Part shown: in pieces, positions 27,501 to 36,449 of the stretch
How positions within the stretch are numbered: position 1 is the first letter of the stretch
How the letters are laid out: the number at the start of each line of letters is the position of its first letter
Source of the DNA: Bacteroidaceae bacterium
GTDB taxonomy: Bacteria > Bacteroidota > Bacteroidia > Bacteroidales > Bacteroidaceae
DNA length: 64,000 nucleotides
Direction: 5' to 3'
Assembly: GCA_017541025.1 (NCBI GenBank)
Contig: JAFXZY010000040.1
Location: 1 to 64,000, forward strand
Program-made: the position numbers and the translations under genes
Notes under the pieces: model-generated
The model's input: the letters and a program-made list of their open reading frames with translations, nothing else
What the model was told of the DNA's origin: nothing
The model's database searches: none

Positions 27501-29661
27501 GATCATAGTCAGCAAACTGTTCTGCGAAAGCTTCGCGGTATTCAGCCAAGTTACCTGTGTTGTAGAAGGTAAACTCATTCATCTGCATACCACCTTCGTG
27601 ATAAACCTCAATCTTGAAATATGTGTAAGGTACTGCACAACCTTCAGAGAGGTAGATGTAGCTCTCGAACATGCTGGTAGTCTTCAAAACGTCAGTACCT
27701 ACATTCTGCTTGCTGTCAATCAGCACCCAACCTTCGGCATTCTTGGTAGCCTCTTCATCACTTGCGAAATTGGCGCCCCAAATCTTCCAGTTCTTCCAGT
27801 TACGGTCGGGATAAGCGCTGGTGTCACCACCTGTTACAAGACCATAGTAAGTAGGCTGGATAGGTTCATTCTCCTGAGTGTCAGCATTGATACTCTTGAA
27901 GATAACGAATCTCTCTTGAGAAGTACCTGTACCCCACTTGGTGCTTTCGGTTCCGTTAAGACCAGACTGACCGTCAATCAAATACTCAGGACCTTCGGCT
28001 GCGTTCCAGTTATCAGTGGTACCACTGAGGAACTTATATTCGGCAGTAATAGGTTCAGGCATTTCGGAATTATTAATGATAAACGCATTAATACGATTAG
28101 CTTCAGCAACAGCTTCCTCGCCTGTTACCTGACGGTTAGCCTTCAGATAAGCATAGTTACCGATGGGGAACTCATTGTTAGGAGCAACTGCATCAGCATC
28201 GTTAGCCCAAGTGGTAAGATATTTAACAGCATCGTCGTTCAACTTTCCTCCATCAATAGAGAGGAGAGCCTGGTTGCGGGCGGTTGTCAATTCTGCATAG
28301 TTAGTAGCAGATGTGTTAATCTTGGTTGCCAACTCATCAATAGCGGCACTCAACTCACTCAGTTTAGCAAAATCAGAGCACTCCTTAACTTGTGCAATAA
28401 GTGCACCCATCTGGTCCAGAAGAACCTTCTCGGCAAACAAATCAGGATCATAATTAGCTGCAGCAGCATCTGCAATGGCATCACGGTCCAGAACAACGGT
28501 ATAGTTATCACCAAGTGTAAGTTCGGCCATCTGCTGAAGACCATCAGAAACGCACTGGTCAAGTTCAAGCTTGAAGTATCTGTACTCGGTCGTATTCGGC
28601 TCAGAAAGCGTAAAATAAGACTGTGTATAGTTAGCAGCAGGAAGCTGGTTCATCCCATTACCTGCGGGAACGTTAGCCTTATCGTCGAGTAATACCCATC
28701 CTGCATCACGGGTAACACTTTCTTCATCAGCGGCGTTCATACCATAGAGCTGCCACTGTTTCCAGTTACGACCGGGATTAGACTGTGTATCGTTAGCCGT
28801 TGTCAAAGAATAGTAAGAAGGTGACATGGGACGTGAAGCCTTGAAGATGATGAAACCTCCATTCTTCGTTTCACCCTTCTGTCTGTTTGAGAAGCCACAG
28901 CACCACTTAGTAGAACTTGCACCGTCAAACAGATTGGACTGACCTTCACCACCGAAGCCATCAGGAGCACCGGCCATGTAATAGAATTTAACTGGCTCGT
29001 CTGTGGATGTAGGCTTATTCCTTTCATCCTCAAGGTACTTCAGGAAAGAACCGTGGGTACCCAGACCCCATTCTGCCATCTGCAGAAATACATCTGCGCC
29101 TTCAACAGACTTTGTGACCTCAATCCAGAAATACTGGTAAGCGGTCTTGCCGTCTGTCTGGTTAAAAACCAAATCTACGGGCTTCGTGTTTTCTCCAGGA
29201 AGAGGCTCGTCCTCACGATCATCAATCAGCGTCCAGCCTTCACCTTCACGAACAGCTGCTTCATCGTTGTCGAAATTACCACCATAAATCTTCCAAGATG
29301 CCCAGTTACGACCAGGATAAGTACCTGTATCACCACCGGTAACAAGGAAATAGAAGGTAGGAACTACTGCCTCCTCTGCCTTAACAATAATGTACATCTT
29401 GTTGGCAGATTCTGCTTGATTTAGAGGCCACGACTCCTCATCAGAGAGGGCGGGATTAAACCAGCCTCCCCACTTGGTACCCTCGTCCCTGTCTACCAAT
29501 TTGTCGTAGGCCTCAGCGTGTGACACAGAACTCTGGCCATAGGATAGCATTCCATCCAAAGCTGTGAGTTTTTGGTACTGAGCCATGACACTCTGACTGG
29601 ATAGCAACATTGTAGCTACCCCAAGAGAGAGAACCATTTGCTTTAGAGTAAATCTTTTCAT
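24553..29661 (-). CDS. Giant exported protein with four discoidin-like modules and C-terminal dockerin
   Basis: A 1702-aa exported protein with signal peptide (residues 1-27, ending VMAQ). Four discoidin (F5/8 type C)-like modules lie at about 28-205, 225-385, 540-705 and 845-1020, each with a PGRNW or PDRNW motif followed by WKIYG/WKIWG/WYVYG. Helical linkers join them. A CBM-like beta domain follows at about 1170-1330. The last 55 residues form a type I dockerin: two copies of LTGDG-VNA-DIQALLNIIA with calcium-loop aspartates. There is no T9SS sorting domain, unlike the other giants here. It probably binds glycans, with the dockerin as a docking or anchoring module. No catalytic motif was seen. 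The nearest recognisable cohesin-like domain in this window is in the 54896-58525 protein. Confidence 0.85.
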   Translation of the reverse strand: MKRFTLKQMVLSLGVATMLLSSQSVMAQYQKLTALDGMLSYGQSSVSHAEAYDKLVDRDEGTKWGGWFNPALSDEESWPLNQAESANKMYIIVKAEEAVVPTFYFLVTGGDTGTYPGRNWASWKIYGGNFDNDEAAVREGEGWTLIDDREDEPLPGENTKPVDLVFNQTDGKTAYQYFWIEVTKSVEGADVFLQMAEWGLGTHGSFLKYLEDERNKPTSTDEPVKFYYMAGAPDGFGGEGQSNLFDGASSTKWCCGFSNRQKGETKNGGFIIFKASRPMSPSYYSLTTANDTQSNPGRNWKQWQLYGMNAADEESVTRDAGWVLLDDKANVPAGNGMNQLPAANYTQSYFTLSEPNTTEYRYFKLELDQCVSDGLQQMAELTLGDNYTVVLDRDAIADAAAANYDPDLFAEKVLLDQMGALIAQVKECSDFAKLSELSAAIDELATKINTSATNYAELTTARNQALLSIDGGKLNDDAVKYLTTWANDADAVAPNNEFPIGNYAYLKANRQVTGEEAVAEANRINAFIINNSEMPEPITAEYKFLSGTTDNWNAAEGPEYLIDGQSGLNGTESTKWGTGTSQERFVIFKSINADTQENEPIQPTYYGLVTGGDTSAYPDRNWKNWKIWGANFASDEEATKNAEGWVLIDSKQNVGTDVLKTTSMFESYIYLSEGCAVPYTYFKIEVYHEGGMQMNEFTFYNTGNLAEYREAFAEQFADYDPYERPAYKGFTDAYKAKYEELKTTVNAPDVMKLKNQLVDLQEDIATSADLYEKYDSVYNEVLSLSITSESLQAWYEGYTSENLAPCAKYIRGTHAYIVENLNLDNDAIKAEMDYLGYIITAVQKDLYILLGGNTVNQWGDGFYGNLIDGIALNYTEKQIDPETGEEKEVEVKATKWGGDADANGNTYIIFRTMDKTNPFFYTLTTGNDTGSYPGRNWGTWYVYGANFEGDGDATKDAEGWVLIDSKENVGQDRLHPVNAEPSYFGFSTETTEQYTYYKVVVTKAFNGNAIQMNELHFGTPEEFEAIKQDYTDAANEFDADVVAEQALIDKYKEIIPEIEECANMEALFRVNYQLETLRDSITASAKVYSKLNDDVEAVKQYLQDYKLEESEALATLKSYIEDDIEPNETFVHGSFSTIWDEHILADSIVAEEIEFLESLKKAAVAAGYVAGTDISSLIVNRSFAKAEQVVDADGNNVSGTKQPEGWDGYVYSNGTNAEGTMSAAEFCNEQSKFTISQTLKDLKNGYYELKLNAGFRPNGDIRSLNYTAMAFANNTKTYVPVVREGMTSKENAWFGEYADREIYACDVQEAIGDPEVDSVIVGYVIWGVQGTINAILQDRYEISMVAQVTDGTLKLGLKNERTLVGGDWLGAGNFRLTYLGEEATAEAIAAAAACNGERVVTLNSYVAGDFGNDINEFKAAPNFGAAQKEAVADAANRTTVEQLVADGNTFEEINATKTAYYNLCDYMIKVSEKWLVHAAADSDYDVDIEAVQSGLNNGLYADVAATNAALAALLEKYPDYLELTEETVGNADWAEVDEFDYEFTALKNGRIIPRLGKLYDDLKANETILEFEYTAENPIEGALLYNMTTANNIPLETLEATSEYKTVSVDVKELAFTKASDVVGLALTLKEGEKVNIRHMRFVAAPSVSGDLTGDGEVNAADIQALLNIIASGEFNPAADLTGDGDVNAGDIQALLNIIAEQ

Positions 29662-29884
29662 CGCACTTTTGGTTTTAATTAATAATAAAGTTAAAAATAT
29701 TTGTTGTTACTACTGTTCTTATCTTAAACATCCTATTCTATTTATCGACAAATTATTTACCTACATATTGCCCTAAAAGCATACAAAAATAAGGATTTTA
29801 CCCTACACTTTAACCTATTTACAAACTTTTGCTTATTTGTTTAACATTATTTAACTAGGGCTGATACTACTTTGCTCAATCAAC

Positions 29885-32800
29885 TTACCTAACTACCACT
29901 TTCTTGCCATTGACAATGTATATTCCGCCTTTAATCTGAGATTTTACCCTGCGGCCAGTTAAGTCATAAGTCTCATGGGACTTCTGGGACTTATATGACT
30001 TCAAAGATTCCACTGAAGTTTCATCATCCTTAACCGTTAAGAAGAAATCAAAGGGCGTATAATTCACAGCCTGGATGGTATAGTTGTTGGTTTGCTCATC
30101 TATTAACTCCCAACATCCGTCATCAGGGGCTTCCGTATAAGTATTGCTTCCGTACAGTTTCCAAGTGCATGGATTACGGGTAGGATTGCTACGCGTATCA
30201 TTCGCCGTATAGATGCGATATCCATAAGGAATGGCCTCCTCCTGTGCATCGTATAGGAAGTAAGCATAACCGTGGAATGTGCCACAGTACTTGGTATATA
30301 TATTATTATCACCAGCATTGAACCAATCTTCGTATGAGATGTCGCTCTCCGTACCATTATATATATTTAAGTCGGGATACTCTTCACCCATCTCGTCTAA
30401 GATGTCGAATTCGGAAAACTGGATAGTTCCCCTTTTTCCACCCCTGATAGCATATATCTCCCACTTATAGTAGCGATAACTCTTTATCACATTGTCCTTG
30501 TCGATGTTTGTGTAGATGCCATTCTTATAATAGACTATACCACTTGAAGCCTTCACTACGGGATGCTTGTCGGGTGTTCGTCCGTTATCAATGTTCTGTC
30601 TCCAGATATTTCCTCCAATGCCAGTATTCAGAAGGAAACAGAGGGCACCCGACATTACATCAACCGGCGTTACCTTTTCGACCTGACTGGAATAAACATC
30701 ATAACAGTTCTGCAATTCCAACACATTATCACTATTTGCAAACTCCACACCCTGAGAAGCCCCCGCAACCTTGCCGGCATTGTAACAATCAGAAATGTAC
30801 GATTTCCCTTTTGAGTATGCTACAATGGCAGAAGCCAAACTGCCGGCTTGAATCATACCCAAATTGTATGACTCCTGCACATATACATTAGCTATCAAAC
30901 GGACAAAACCAACGAATCCTGCTGCACCTTTCCCTGTTGCTGTAACAGTTGCTGCTGTGCCACACTGCTTAATCTTAACATTTCCCGTAAGCGCATATCC
31001 TACCAGGCCTCCCACATAATTATTGCCCGATACCGAGCAGGAAGCGTCCAAATTCAGATTCTGTATTTCAGCACCCGAACCTGCCACACCAAAGAAACCC
31101 ACATAGTCCTTTCCTGTTATGTTCAAATTACTGATGGTATGTCCCTGGCCGTTGAACTTGCCACTAAAGTGAAACTTGTTGGTACCTATAGGAACAAAAT
31201 CTGATTGGAATTCAGTCATATCCAAGTCAGCATTCAAAACCGCATTGGCATCTTTCTCTCCGCTATTAACAATCTCTGCAAAAGAACAAAGGTCTAACGG
31301 CGTATTTATCTGGTAAACACCATCTATCTGACGTAACGCCCCATAAGAGAGCATTTCGTCCATCCATGCCACACGATTATACACAAAATCGCGCACACGG
31401 TCCACTTCCTTTTCCCATGAGCCTGGAACAACAGGATTGAGTGGGAGCCATTGGTTCAGATAGGGCCAACGGATAAAGTTAAGGTGTGCAGATGCACGTA
31501 TTTCCTTGCGTAAGGAATCAACATCCGAAGCAACCAGATCCGGTTCGAAAACTCCCTTTTTGCGAAGCTTCACCCACATTCCCTGTAACTGAGCGAAAAC
31601 AGAAGGATCAGATAGGACACGGTCCACAAAATCTGACCAATTTCCCGTATCACGAACCTTATAAGTCCAGTCCATCCGTTCATTGGCGGGATAGGTTGTC
31701 TGGTCGTTTTCAAGAGCAAGATCCGCATCCCATACAGGGCCGACATAGAAGTGGTCATCGCCACGGTCCTTGTACAAGAACACCTGACAGAGCATATCAG
31801 TATTTCCATTAAACTCGCTCACAAGAAAATGCCTGAGGAATGTCTCCATGTCAAGGACAGAACGCATTCCCTTCTCGCTATCTGTATAATCAGGACTATA
31901 GACAACATCTTCCATATTGTTCCAGGCATTCTGGATGTACCAGAACTGCTCGTTCTGCATAATGTCATCATCGGGATCGTGAATAGAAATGGGATTGCCG
32001 TATGTAGAGTAGAAATAGTAAGGCTCACGACTGGCATTATTATCAACCTCTACATAATAACCGCCCGTAATGTTTTCATCATCAATATCTGTCTCCGTCA
32101 TCTCCGTAATCTCGATTCTTCCTTCATGCACATCCACATGGTCGGCAAGGGTATAGGTGCCATGATAGTCACCATTTACAATCAAGTCAACCACCTGACT
32201 CCACGGAGTCCACTTCATCTCGCCACGCTTCGACATAGCCCACGCCACAGGGTTACGCATCAGCGTTTTATCGCGGTAACTGTTAATCAGAACCCACTTC
32301 TTAGCCTTAACGGGTGATTCGTTATGCCCGTCCTTCATCACGTGATGACTCTTCCCATCATTATATTTCATGCGGAAGGCTTTGTTCTCATGCGTTGCGG
32401 AATAATTGCCTCGCACACGGAAAAGGATAGGATATTTCTGTAACATCTTTCCATTCTCGTAAATCAGGACCGACTGCGACTCAAAATCCTCGCCTCTCTC
32501 CTGAGGCATGATTTCATCCTGCACGTGAACGCTGAGTGTAGGCAGATTGGTTATCTGATAGAACTGGCTGTCGTCGCCCTCGCCCTCATAGCCATAAAAC
32601 TTCAGGTCCGCCACGGTGCAGAAAGAATTCGCACTGCCAACATAACGAATATAGCGAACGCCACGACTCACATTCACCCTTATTGAAGTGGTGGTGTTGG
32701 CCGCAGGTTTATCCGATATCAGATAAAGGGGAACAGCATCCATGAAATTCGGATCGTTTCCGCCTTCGAAGAGGGAAAGCAACATGAAATCCGGACCATT

Positions 32801-33061
32801 GTACATTGCCGCAGGAGTATAACTGATACGCGTTATTACATGGGGCGAACCCAAATCCAACCCCACCCATTGCCGGGTGCTGCTTACAGAGGTAAAATAT
32901 GTTGAAGGATCATCATCAAAAGCCTTTCCGGCAGTTGACTGATTAGATGATGCCATGATAGTTCCTGTCAGCAGTTTGTCCGTAATGGAGTCATTAGCAA
33001 AAACATCCAAATTAAACAAAAGCAATATAAAGAATGCTTTCAATACCTTTTCAAAATACAT
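29885..33061 (-). CDS. CotH-family surface protein with discoidin-like, GLUG and T9SS sorting domains
   Basis: A 1058-aa exported protein. The signal peptide (residues 1-22) precedes a discoidin-like domain (about 30-160; WVGLDLGSPHVITRISY). A CotH domain follows (about 170-580). CotH proteins are spore-coat or surface proteins with a protein-kinase-like fold, and some phosphorylate secreted proteins. Visible CotH features are FRVRGNYSATHENKAFRMKY, KAKKWVLINSYRDKTLMRN and VGPVWDADLALEND, whose WD-D acidic motif is typical of the active site. GLUG repeats (FNGQGHTISNLNI, GGLVGYA) follow at about 590-790, then another discoidin-like domain (about 850-1010). It ends with a T9SS signal (YDLTGRRV to GIYIVNGKKVVVR). 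Its promoter overlaps that of RNase R on the other strand. Confidence 0.88.
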   Translation of the reverse strand: MYFEKVLKAFFILLLFNLDVFANDSITDKLLTGTIMASSNQSTAGKAFDDDPSTYFTSVSSTRQWVGLDLGSPHVITRISYTPAAMYNGPDFMLLSLFEGGNDPNFMDAVPLYLISDKPAANTTTSIRVNVSRGVRYIRYVGSANSFCTVADLKFYGYEGEGDDSQFYQITNLPTLSVHVQDEIMPQERGEDFESQSVLIYENGKMLQKYPILFRVRGNYSATHENKAFRMKYNDGKSHHVMKDGHNESPVKAKKWVLINSYRDKTLMRNPVAWAMSKRGEMKWTPWSQVVDLIVNGDYHGTYTLADHVDVHEGRIEITEMTETDIDDENITGGYYVEVDNNASREPYYFYSTYGNPISIHDPDDDIMQNEQFWYIQNAWNNMEDVVYSPDYTDSEKGMRSVLDMETFLRHFLVSEFNGNTDMLCQVFLYKDRGDDHFYVGPVWDADLALENDQTTYPANERMDWTYKVRDTGNWSDFVDRVLSDPSVFAQLQGMWVKLRKKGVFEPDLVASDVDSLRKEIRASAHLNFIRWPYLNQWLPLNPVVPGSWEKEVDRVRDFVYNRVAWMDEMLSYGALRQIDGVYQINTPLDLCSFAEIVNSGEKDANAVLNADLDMTEFQSDFVPIGTNKFHFSGKFNGQGHTISNLNITGKDYVGFFGVAGSGAEIQNLNLDASCSVSGNNYVGGLVGYALTGNVKIKQCGTAATVTATGKGAAGFVGFVRLIANVYVQESYNLGMIQAGSLASAIVAYSKGKSYISDCYNAGKVAGASQGVEFANSDNVLELQNCYDVYSSQVEKVTPVDVMSGALCFLLNTGIGGNIWRQNIDNGRTPDKHPVVKASSGIVYYKNGIYTNIDKDNVIKSYRYYKWEIYAIRGGKRGTIQFSEFDILDEMGEEYPDLNIYNGTESDISYEDWFNAGDNNIYTKYCGTFHGYAYFLYDAQEEAIPYGYRIYTANDTRSNPTRNPCTWKLYGSNTYTEAPDDGCWELIDEQTNNYTIQAVNYTPFDFFLTVKDDETSVESLKSYKSQKSHETYDLTGRRVKSQIKGGIYIVNGKKVVVR

Positions 33062-33114
33062 ACCAAATACCTAATTCAAGCAGGCTTTTAGGTCCGTTTA
33101 CTTTTATTTTGAGC

Positions 33115-33147
33115 GCAAAAGTAATAATAATTTTTGGAACAAACAAA
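33115..33147 (-). promoter_or_regulatory. Promoter of the 29885-33061 CotH gene
   Basis: On the minus strand TTTG, 20 bp, TACTTTTGC matches TAnnTTTGC exactly. It overlaps the divergent RNase R promoter (33133-33164), so the two could compete for polymerase. Confidence 0.7.
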
Positions 33148-33164
33148 AAACTTTCTATCTTTGC
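33133..33164 (+). promoter_or_regulatory. Promoter of rnr
   Basis: TTTG at 33133, a 19-bp spacer and TATCTTTGC at 33156-33164. Because the box lies downstream of the more distal in-frame ATG (33134), it supports the start codon at 33191. Confidence 0.75.
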
Positions 33165-33190
33165 AAAGAAATCATCTAATAACGACAATC

Positions 33191-35419
33191 ATGGGAAAGA
33201 AGAAAAGCACAGGCGGACGCCTCAAGAAAAAGAATCTGGAACAGATGGTCATTACACTGTTCGAAGAGAATCCAACCCAGGTTTTTGAACTGAAAACCCT
33301 CTACCGGGAGCTTCACCTTAATACACATCCGGCCAAAATGCTTTTAATGGATGTGTTGGAAATGCTGCTGATGGATGACTATATAAAGGAACAGCCCCGT
33401 TTTTGCTACACGCTCAACAACCCCACCCAGGTGATGGTAGGAATCTTTCACCGAAAGGCTAACGGCAAGAACACTGTTGAGCCGGAGGATGGTGGTGAAC
33501 CTATTCTGGTGGCAGAGCGTAACAGTATGCACGCTATGGACGGCGACAAAGTACAGGTGACCATGTTAGCCAGACGTAAGCACCACGTACGCGAAGCCTC
33601 TGTAACAGAGATTCTGAAACGAAGCGAGAAACAGTTTGTAGGAACCTTGCAGGTAAGTAAGAACTATGCGTATCTATTGACTGAGGATCGTACGCTGGCC
33701 AATGATATCTTCATTCCTAAAACCAATCTCAAGAAAGGACAGACTGGCGACAAGGCTATTGTGAAAATAGTGGAATGGCCGGACAATGCCAAGAATCCTA
33801 TTGGAAAAGTGGTAGATATTCTGGGCAAGACTGGTGAGAACAATGCCGAGATGCATGCCATCCTTGCCGAATACGGTCTCCCATACGTATATCCTGCTGC
33901 TGTTGAGAAAGCCGCCCAGAAGTTGAAGCCAGGTATTACTGAGGAAGAAATTGCCCGCCGCGAAGACATGCGAGATGTTCTGACCTTTACCATCGACCCA
34001 CGCGATGCAAAAGACTTTGACGATGCCCTGAGTATTCGCGAAATAGGAAATGGCAAATCGTCAAATGGTAAATTATACGAGATTGGCGTCCATATTGCCG
34101 ACGTCAGCCACTATGTTACCGAAGGTTCTATTATAGATAAGGAAGCCCTGAAACGTTCCACCAGCGTCTATCTGGTTGACCGCACCGTCCCCATGTTGCC
34201 CGAGCATCTATGCAACTATATTTGCTCGCTGCGTCCCGACGAGGAGAAACTTACCTACAGCGTTATCTTTAAGATGAACGAGAAGGCCGAGGTGAAAGAC
34301 TGGCATTTAGCCCATACCGTTATTAAGAGTAACCGCCGCTTTACCTACGAGGAGGTGCAAAAAGTGCTGGAAGATCACCACGAGGCAAGTGAGGAGGATT
34401 ATAAATCCCCGGGAGACCATCAGGCTCCGCTAACAACTGATGCTGAACCGGCAGAAAACTTTGCCAACGAACTAATCATCCTGAACCGCATAGCTAAGGA
34501 GTTGCGTAAGAAACGCTTTTCGAATGGTGCCGTCGATTTTGACCGTTGCGAAGTACGCTTCGAGATAGATGAAAAAGGCAAACCCACCAGCGTTTACTTC
34601 AAGGTGGCCAAGGATGCCAACAAACTGGTAGAGGAATTTATGCTGCTGGCCAACCGCACAGTAGCAGAAAGCATCGGAAAGGTTCCCAAGAACCAGAAAC
34701 CCAAGGTATTACCTTATCGTATCCACGAATCGCCCGACCCTGCCAAGCTTATGAACCTGTCGGATTTCGTAGGTAAGTTCGGATATAAGCTTAAAACACG
34801 TGGCAATAAAGGTGAAATGAGCAAAAACCTGAACCGGATGCTTACCGAGGTAAAAGGCAAGAAGGAACAGAACATGATAGAAATGATTACCCTTCGCGCC
34901 ATGATGAAAGCCAAGTACAGCACCCACAATGTCGGGCATTACGGTTTGGCGTTCGACTACTACACGCATTTCACTTCGCCCATCCGTCGTTATCCCGACC
35001 TGATGGTTCATCGTCTCCTAACCAAATATGCTCAAGGAGGCAGATCTGCCAATCAGGACAAGTACGAGGAACTTTGCGAGCATTGCAGCGATATGGAACA
35101 GACAGCTGCCCAGGCAGAACGCGCCAGCATCAAGTACAAGCAGGTGGAATTTATGAGTGATCACATGGGTGAGACCTTCGAAGGAACCATCAGCGGTGTT
35201 ACGGAATTCGGCATTTACGTAGAGGTTAACGAGAACAAGTGCGAAGGAATGATTCCGCTGCGCGACCTCGACGATGACTACTACGAGTTCGACGAGAAGA
35301 ACTATCGCCTACGCGGAAGAAGCCGACACCATTGCTACAATTTAGGTGATACGGTAAAGATTCAAGTGGCCCGTGCCGATCTCTACCGCAAACAGTTGGA
35401 TTACAAACTGGTACGTTAG
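33191..35419 (+). CDS. rnr: Ribonuclease R
   Basis: RNase R is a processive 3'-to-5' exoribonuclease of the RNase II/RNB family that degrades structured RNA. The start MGKKKSTGGRLKKKN at 33191 is chosen because the promoter lies just upstream; an upstream in-frame ATG (33134) falls inside it. An N-terminal winged helix and cold-shock-type OB domains lie at about 1-230. The RNB catalytic domain follows, with FTIDPRDAKDFDDALS, the metal-binding aspartate motif. A typical HYGLAFDYYTHFTSPIRRYPD segment is present. A C-terminal S1 domain (about 655-742; GTISGVTEFGIYVEV) completes it. Length (742 aa) is normal. Confidence 0.96.
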   Translation: MGKKKSTGGRLKKKNLEQMVITLFEENPTQVFELKTLYRELHLNTHPAKMLLMDVLEMLLMDDYIKEQPRFCYTLNNPTQVMVGIFHRKANGKNTVEPEDGGEPILVAERNSMHAMDGDKVQVTMLARRKHHVREASVTEILKRSEKQFVGTLQVSKNYAYLLTEDRTLANDIFIPKTNLKKGQTGDKAIVKIVEWPDNAKNPIGKVVDILGKTGENNAEMHAILAEYGLPYVYPAAVEKAAQKLKPGITEEEIARREDMRDVLTFTIDPRDAKDFDDALSIREIGNGKSSNGKLYEIGVHIADVSHYVTEGSIIDKEALKRSTSVYLVDRTVPMLPEHLCNYICSLRPDEEKLTYSVIFKMNEKAEVKDWHLAHTVIKSNRRFTYEEVQKVLEDHHEASEEDYKSPGDHQAPLTTDAEPAENFANELIILNRIAKELRKKRFSNGAVDFDRCEVRFEIDEKGKPTSVYFKVAKDANKLVEEFMLLANRTVAESIGKVPKNQKPKVLPYRIHESPDPAKLMNLSDFVGKFGYKLKTRGNKGEMSKNLNRMLTEVKGKKEQNMIEMITLRAMMKAKYSTHNVGHYGLAFDYYTHFTSPIRRYPDLMVHRLLTKYAQGGRSANQDKYEELCEHCSDMEQTAAQAERASIKYKQVEFMSDHMGETFEGTISGVTEFGIYVEVNENKCEGMIPLRDLDDDYYEFDEKNYRLRGRSRHHCYNLGDTVKIQVARADLYRKQLDYKLVR

Positions 35420-35450
35420 GGCTGCTTTTTTCTCCCACACGTAGAAAAAT

Positions 35451-35500
35451 TTACTGGTACACGTAGAAAATATTTTTCCTACACGTACCAGTAATTTTTT
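35451..35500. terminator. Bidirectional terminator between rnr and PAP2 gene
   Basis: TTACTGGTACACGTAG, an A/T loop, then CTACACGTACCAGTAA forms a 16-bp-arm hairpin with two mismatches, followed by six T. A partial third copy of the arm (CACACGTAG) precedes it at about 35436. It separates convergent rnr and the phosphatase gene. Confidence 0.75.
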
Positions 35501-35538
35501 GTATGAAGACTATTTTACGCCTAAAGGAACTAAAACCA

Positions 35539-36279
35539 TTACTTCTTCTGGTTCTTCTTGAACTCCTTCACCGCCTTCTCCATCATCTTCTGATATTCAG
35601 ACATACTCTGGAGACGGGCAAAGGTAACGCTACCGCAAAGACGGCCGGCATCCACATCACTCTGGTAATGGAAACCCACAATAACACGACTCTGACCCAA
35701 CTCGTATGCCACCTTCATAATCTCCTCTGCATGGGCAGGGTCAATCACCATAAGTGCCAGGCCTACCAACCACGAAGCATGGGTATGACCAGAAGGATAG
35801 CTGGTAAAATCCTCAGGGTTCTCGTGACGGGGAACACTTGTAGGCTCCTTATACTGCTGATAAGGACGTACACGATGGAAGTAGCGCTTCGCACTGGCTC
35901 CACCCTGCTGCTCTGTAAGATGCAGACGTGAGAACAGTCGGTACATCTCGGGATACTTATCGGCTGTCAACTCAATGCCGATAGCCTCGCCGTAACGCTC
36001 CATAAAATAACGTGCACAGATGCCTGCATCAGCTATCGCCTGCTGACCACGCTCTGTCTCGCGGATGGATTTTCCCCACTGGTATTGAGTCCAGTCGTAA
36101 AAGAAACGGGAATCGGTAAGTGCTGGCGGTGCAGGCAGCACCTTCTCCATGTGAGGAGCATCGGCCATCTGATAAAAAGGTGTAAACTTTTCTTTTGTTA
36201 CATCGTCTTGAGCAAAAGAGCACAGGAACATCGGCAGCATTACTGCCAGAGATAGGATTTTCTTATTCATTTTGTTCAT
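35539..36279 (-). CDS. PAP2-superfamily acid phosphatase (class A type), periplasmic
   Basis: A 246-aa exported phosphatase of the PAP2/haloperoxidase superfamily, closest in layout to class A non-specific acid phosphatases. The signal peptide is MNKMNKKILSLAVMLPMFLCSFAQ, with an alternative start three codons in. All three signature motifs are present: AKRYFHRVRP (KR-RP), YPSGHT (PSGH with catalytic His), and SRVIVGFHYQSDV (SR-HxxxD; His nucleophile). It likely hydrolyses phosphate monoesters in the periplasm; the substrate is not predictable. It is divergent from the GH2 gene, with back-to-back promoters. Confidence 0.93.
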   Translation of the reverse strand: MNKMNKKILSLAVMLPMFLCSFAQDDVTKEKFTPFYQMADAPHMEKVLPAPPALTDSRFFYDWTQYQWGKSIRETERGQQAIADAGICARYFMERYGEAIGIELTADKYPEMYRLFSRLHLTEQQGGASAKRYFHRVRPYQQYKEPTSVPRHENPEDFTSYPSGHTHASWLVGLALMVIDPAHAEEIMKVAYELGQSRVIVGFHYQSDVDAGRLCGSVTFARLQSMSEYQKMMEKAVKEFKKNQKK

Positions 36280-36308
36280 AGCATTTTGATATTTCAGTTA
36301 AACATTGT

Positions 36309-36341
36309 GCAAAAGTACATTATTTTATATATATGGGCAAA
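36309..36341 (-). promoter_or_regulatory. Promoter of the PAP2 phosphatase gene
   Basis: On the minus strand TTTG, 20 bp, TACTTTTGC: an exact consensus match, about 30 bp upstream of the start codon. Confidence 0.75.
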
Positions 36342-36387
36342 CAAACAAGGAAAAGATGTTCTGAAAATCACATATTTTCCCATATTG

Positions 36388-36420
36388 TTTGCATATTATT
36401 GCACATATCAATAAATTTGC
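36388..36420 (+). promoter_or_regulatory. Promoter of the GH2 gene
   Basis: TTTG at 36388, 20 bp, TAAATTTGC at 36412-36420. It lies within the distal extension of the reading frame (from 36333) and so supports the start at 36450. Confidence 0.75.
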
Positions 36421-36449
36421 AGAGGACTTTAACCAAGATCATAATAAAG

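Noticed and set aside
27598..28692. Plus-strand frame of 364 codons (and 26266-27264)
   Set aside because: Antisense to discoidin modules; no RBS, promoter or domain.
20048..33061. A SusC/SusD polysaccharide-utilisation locus
   Set aside because: Glycosidases and a FAS1 lipoprotein are present, but no TonB-dependent receptor or SusD homologue was found in the window.
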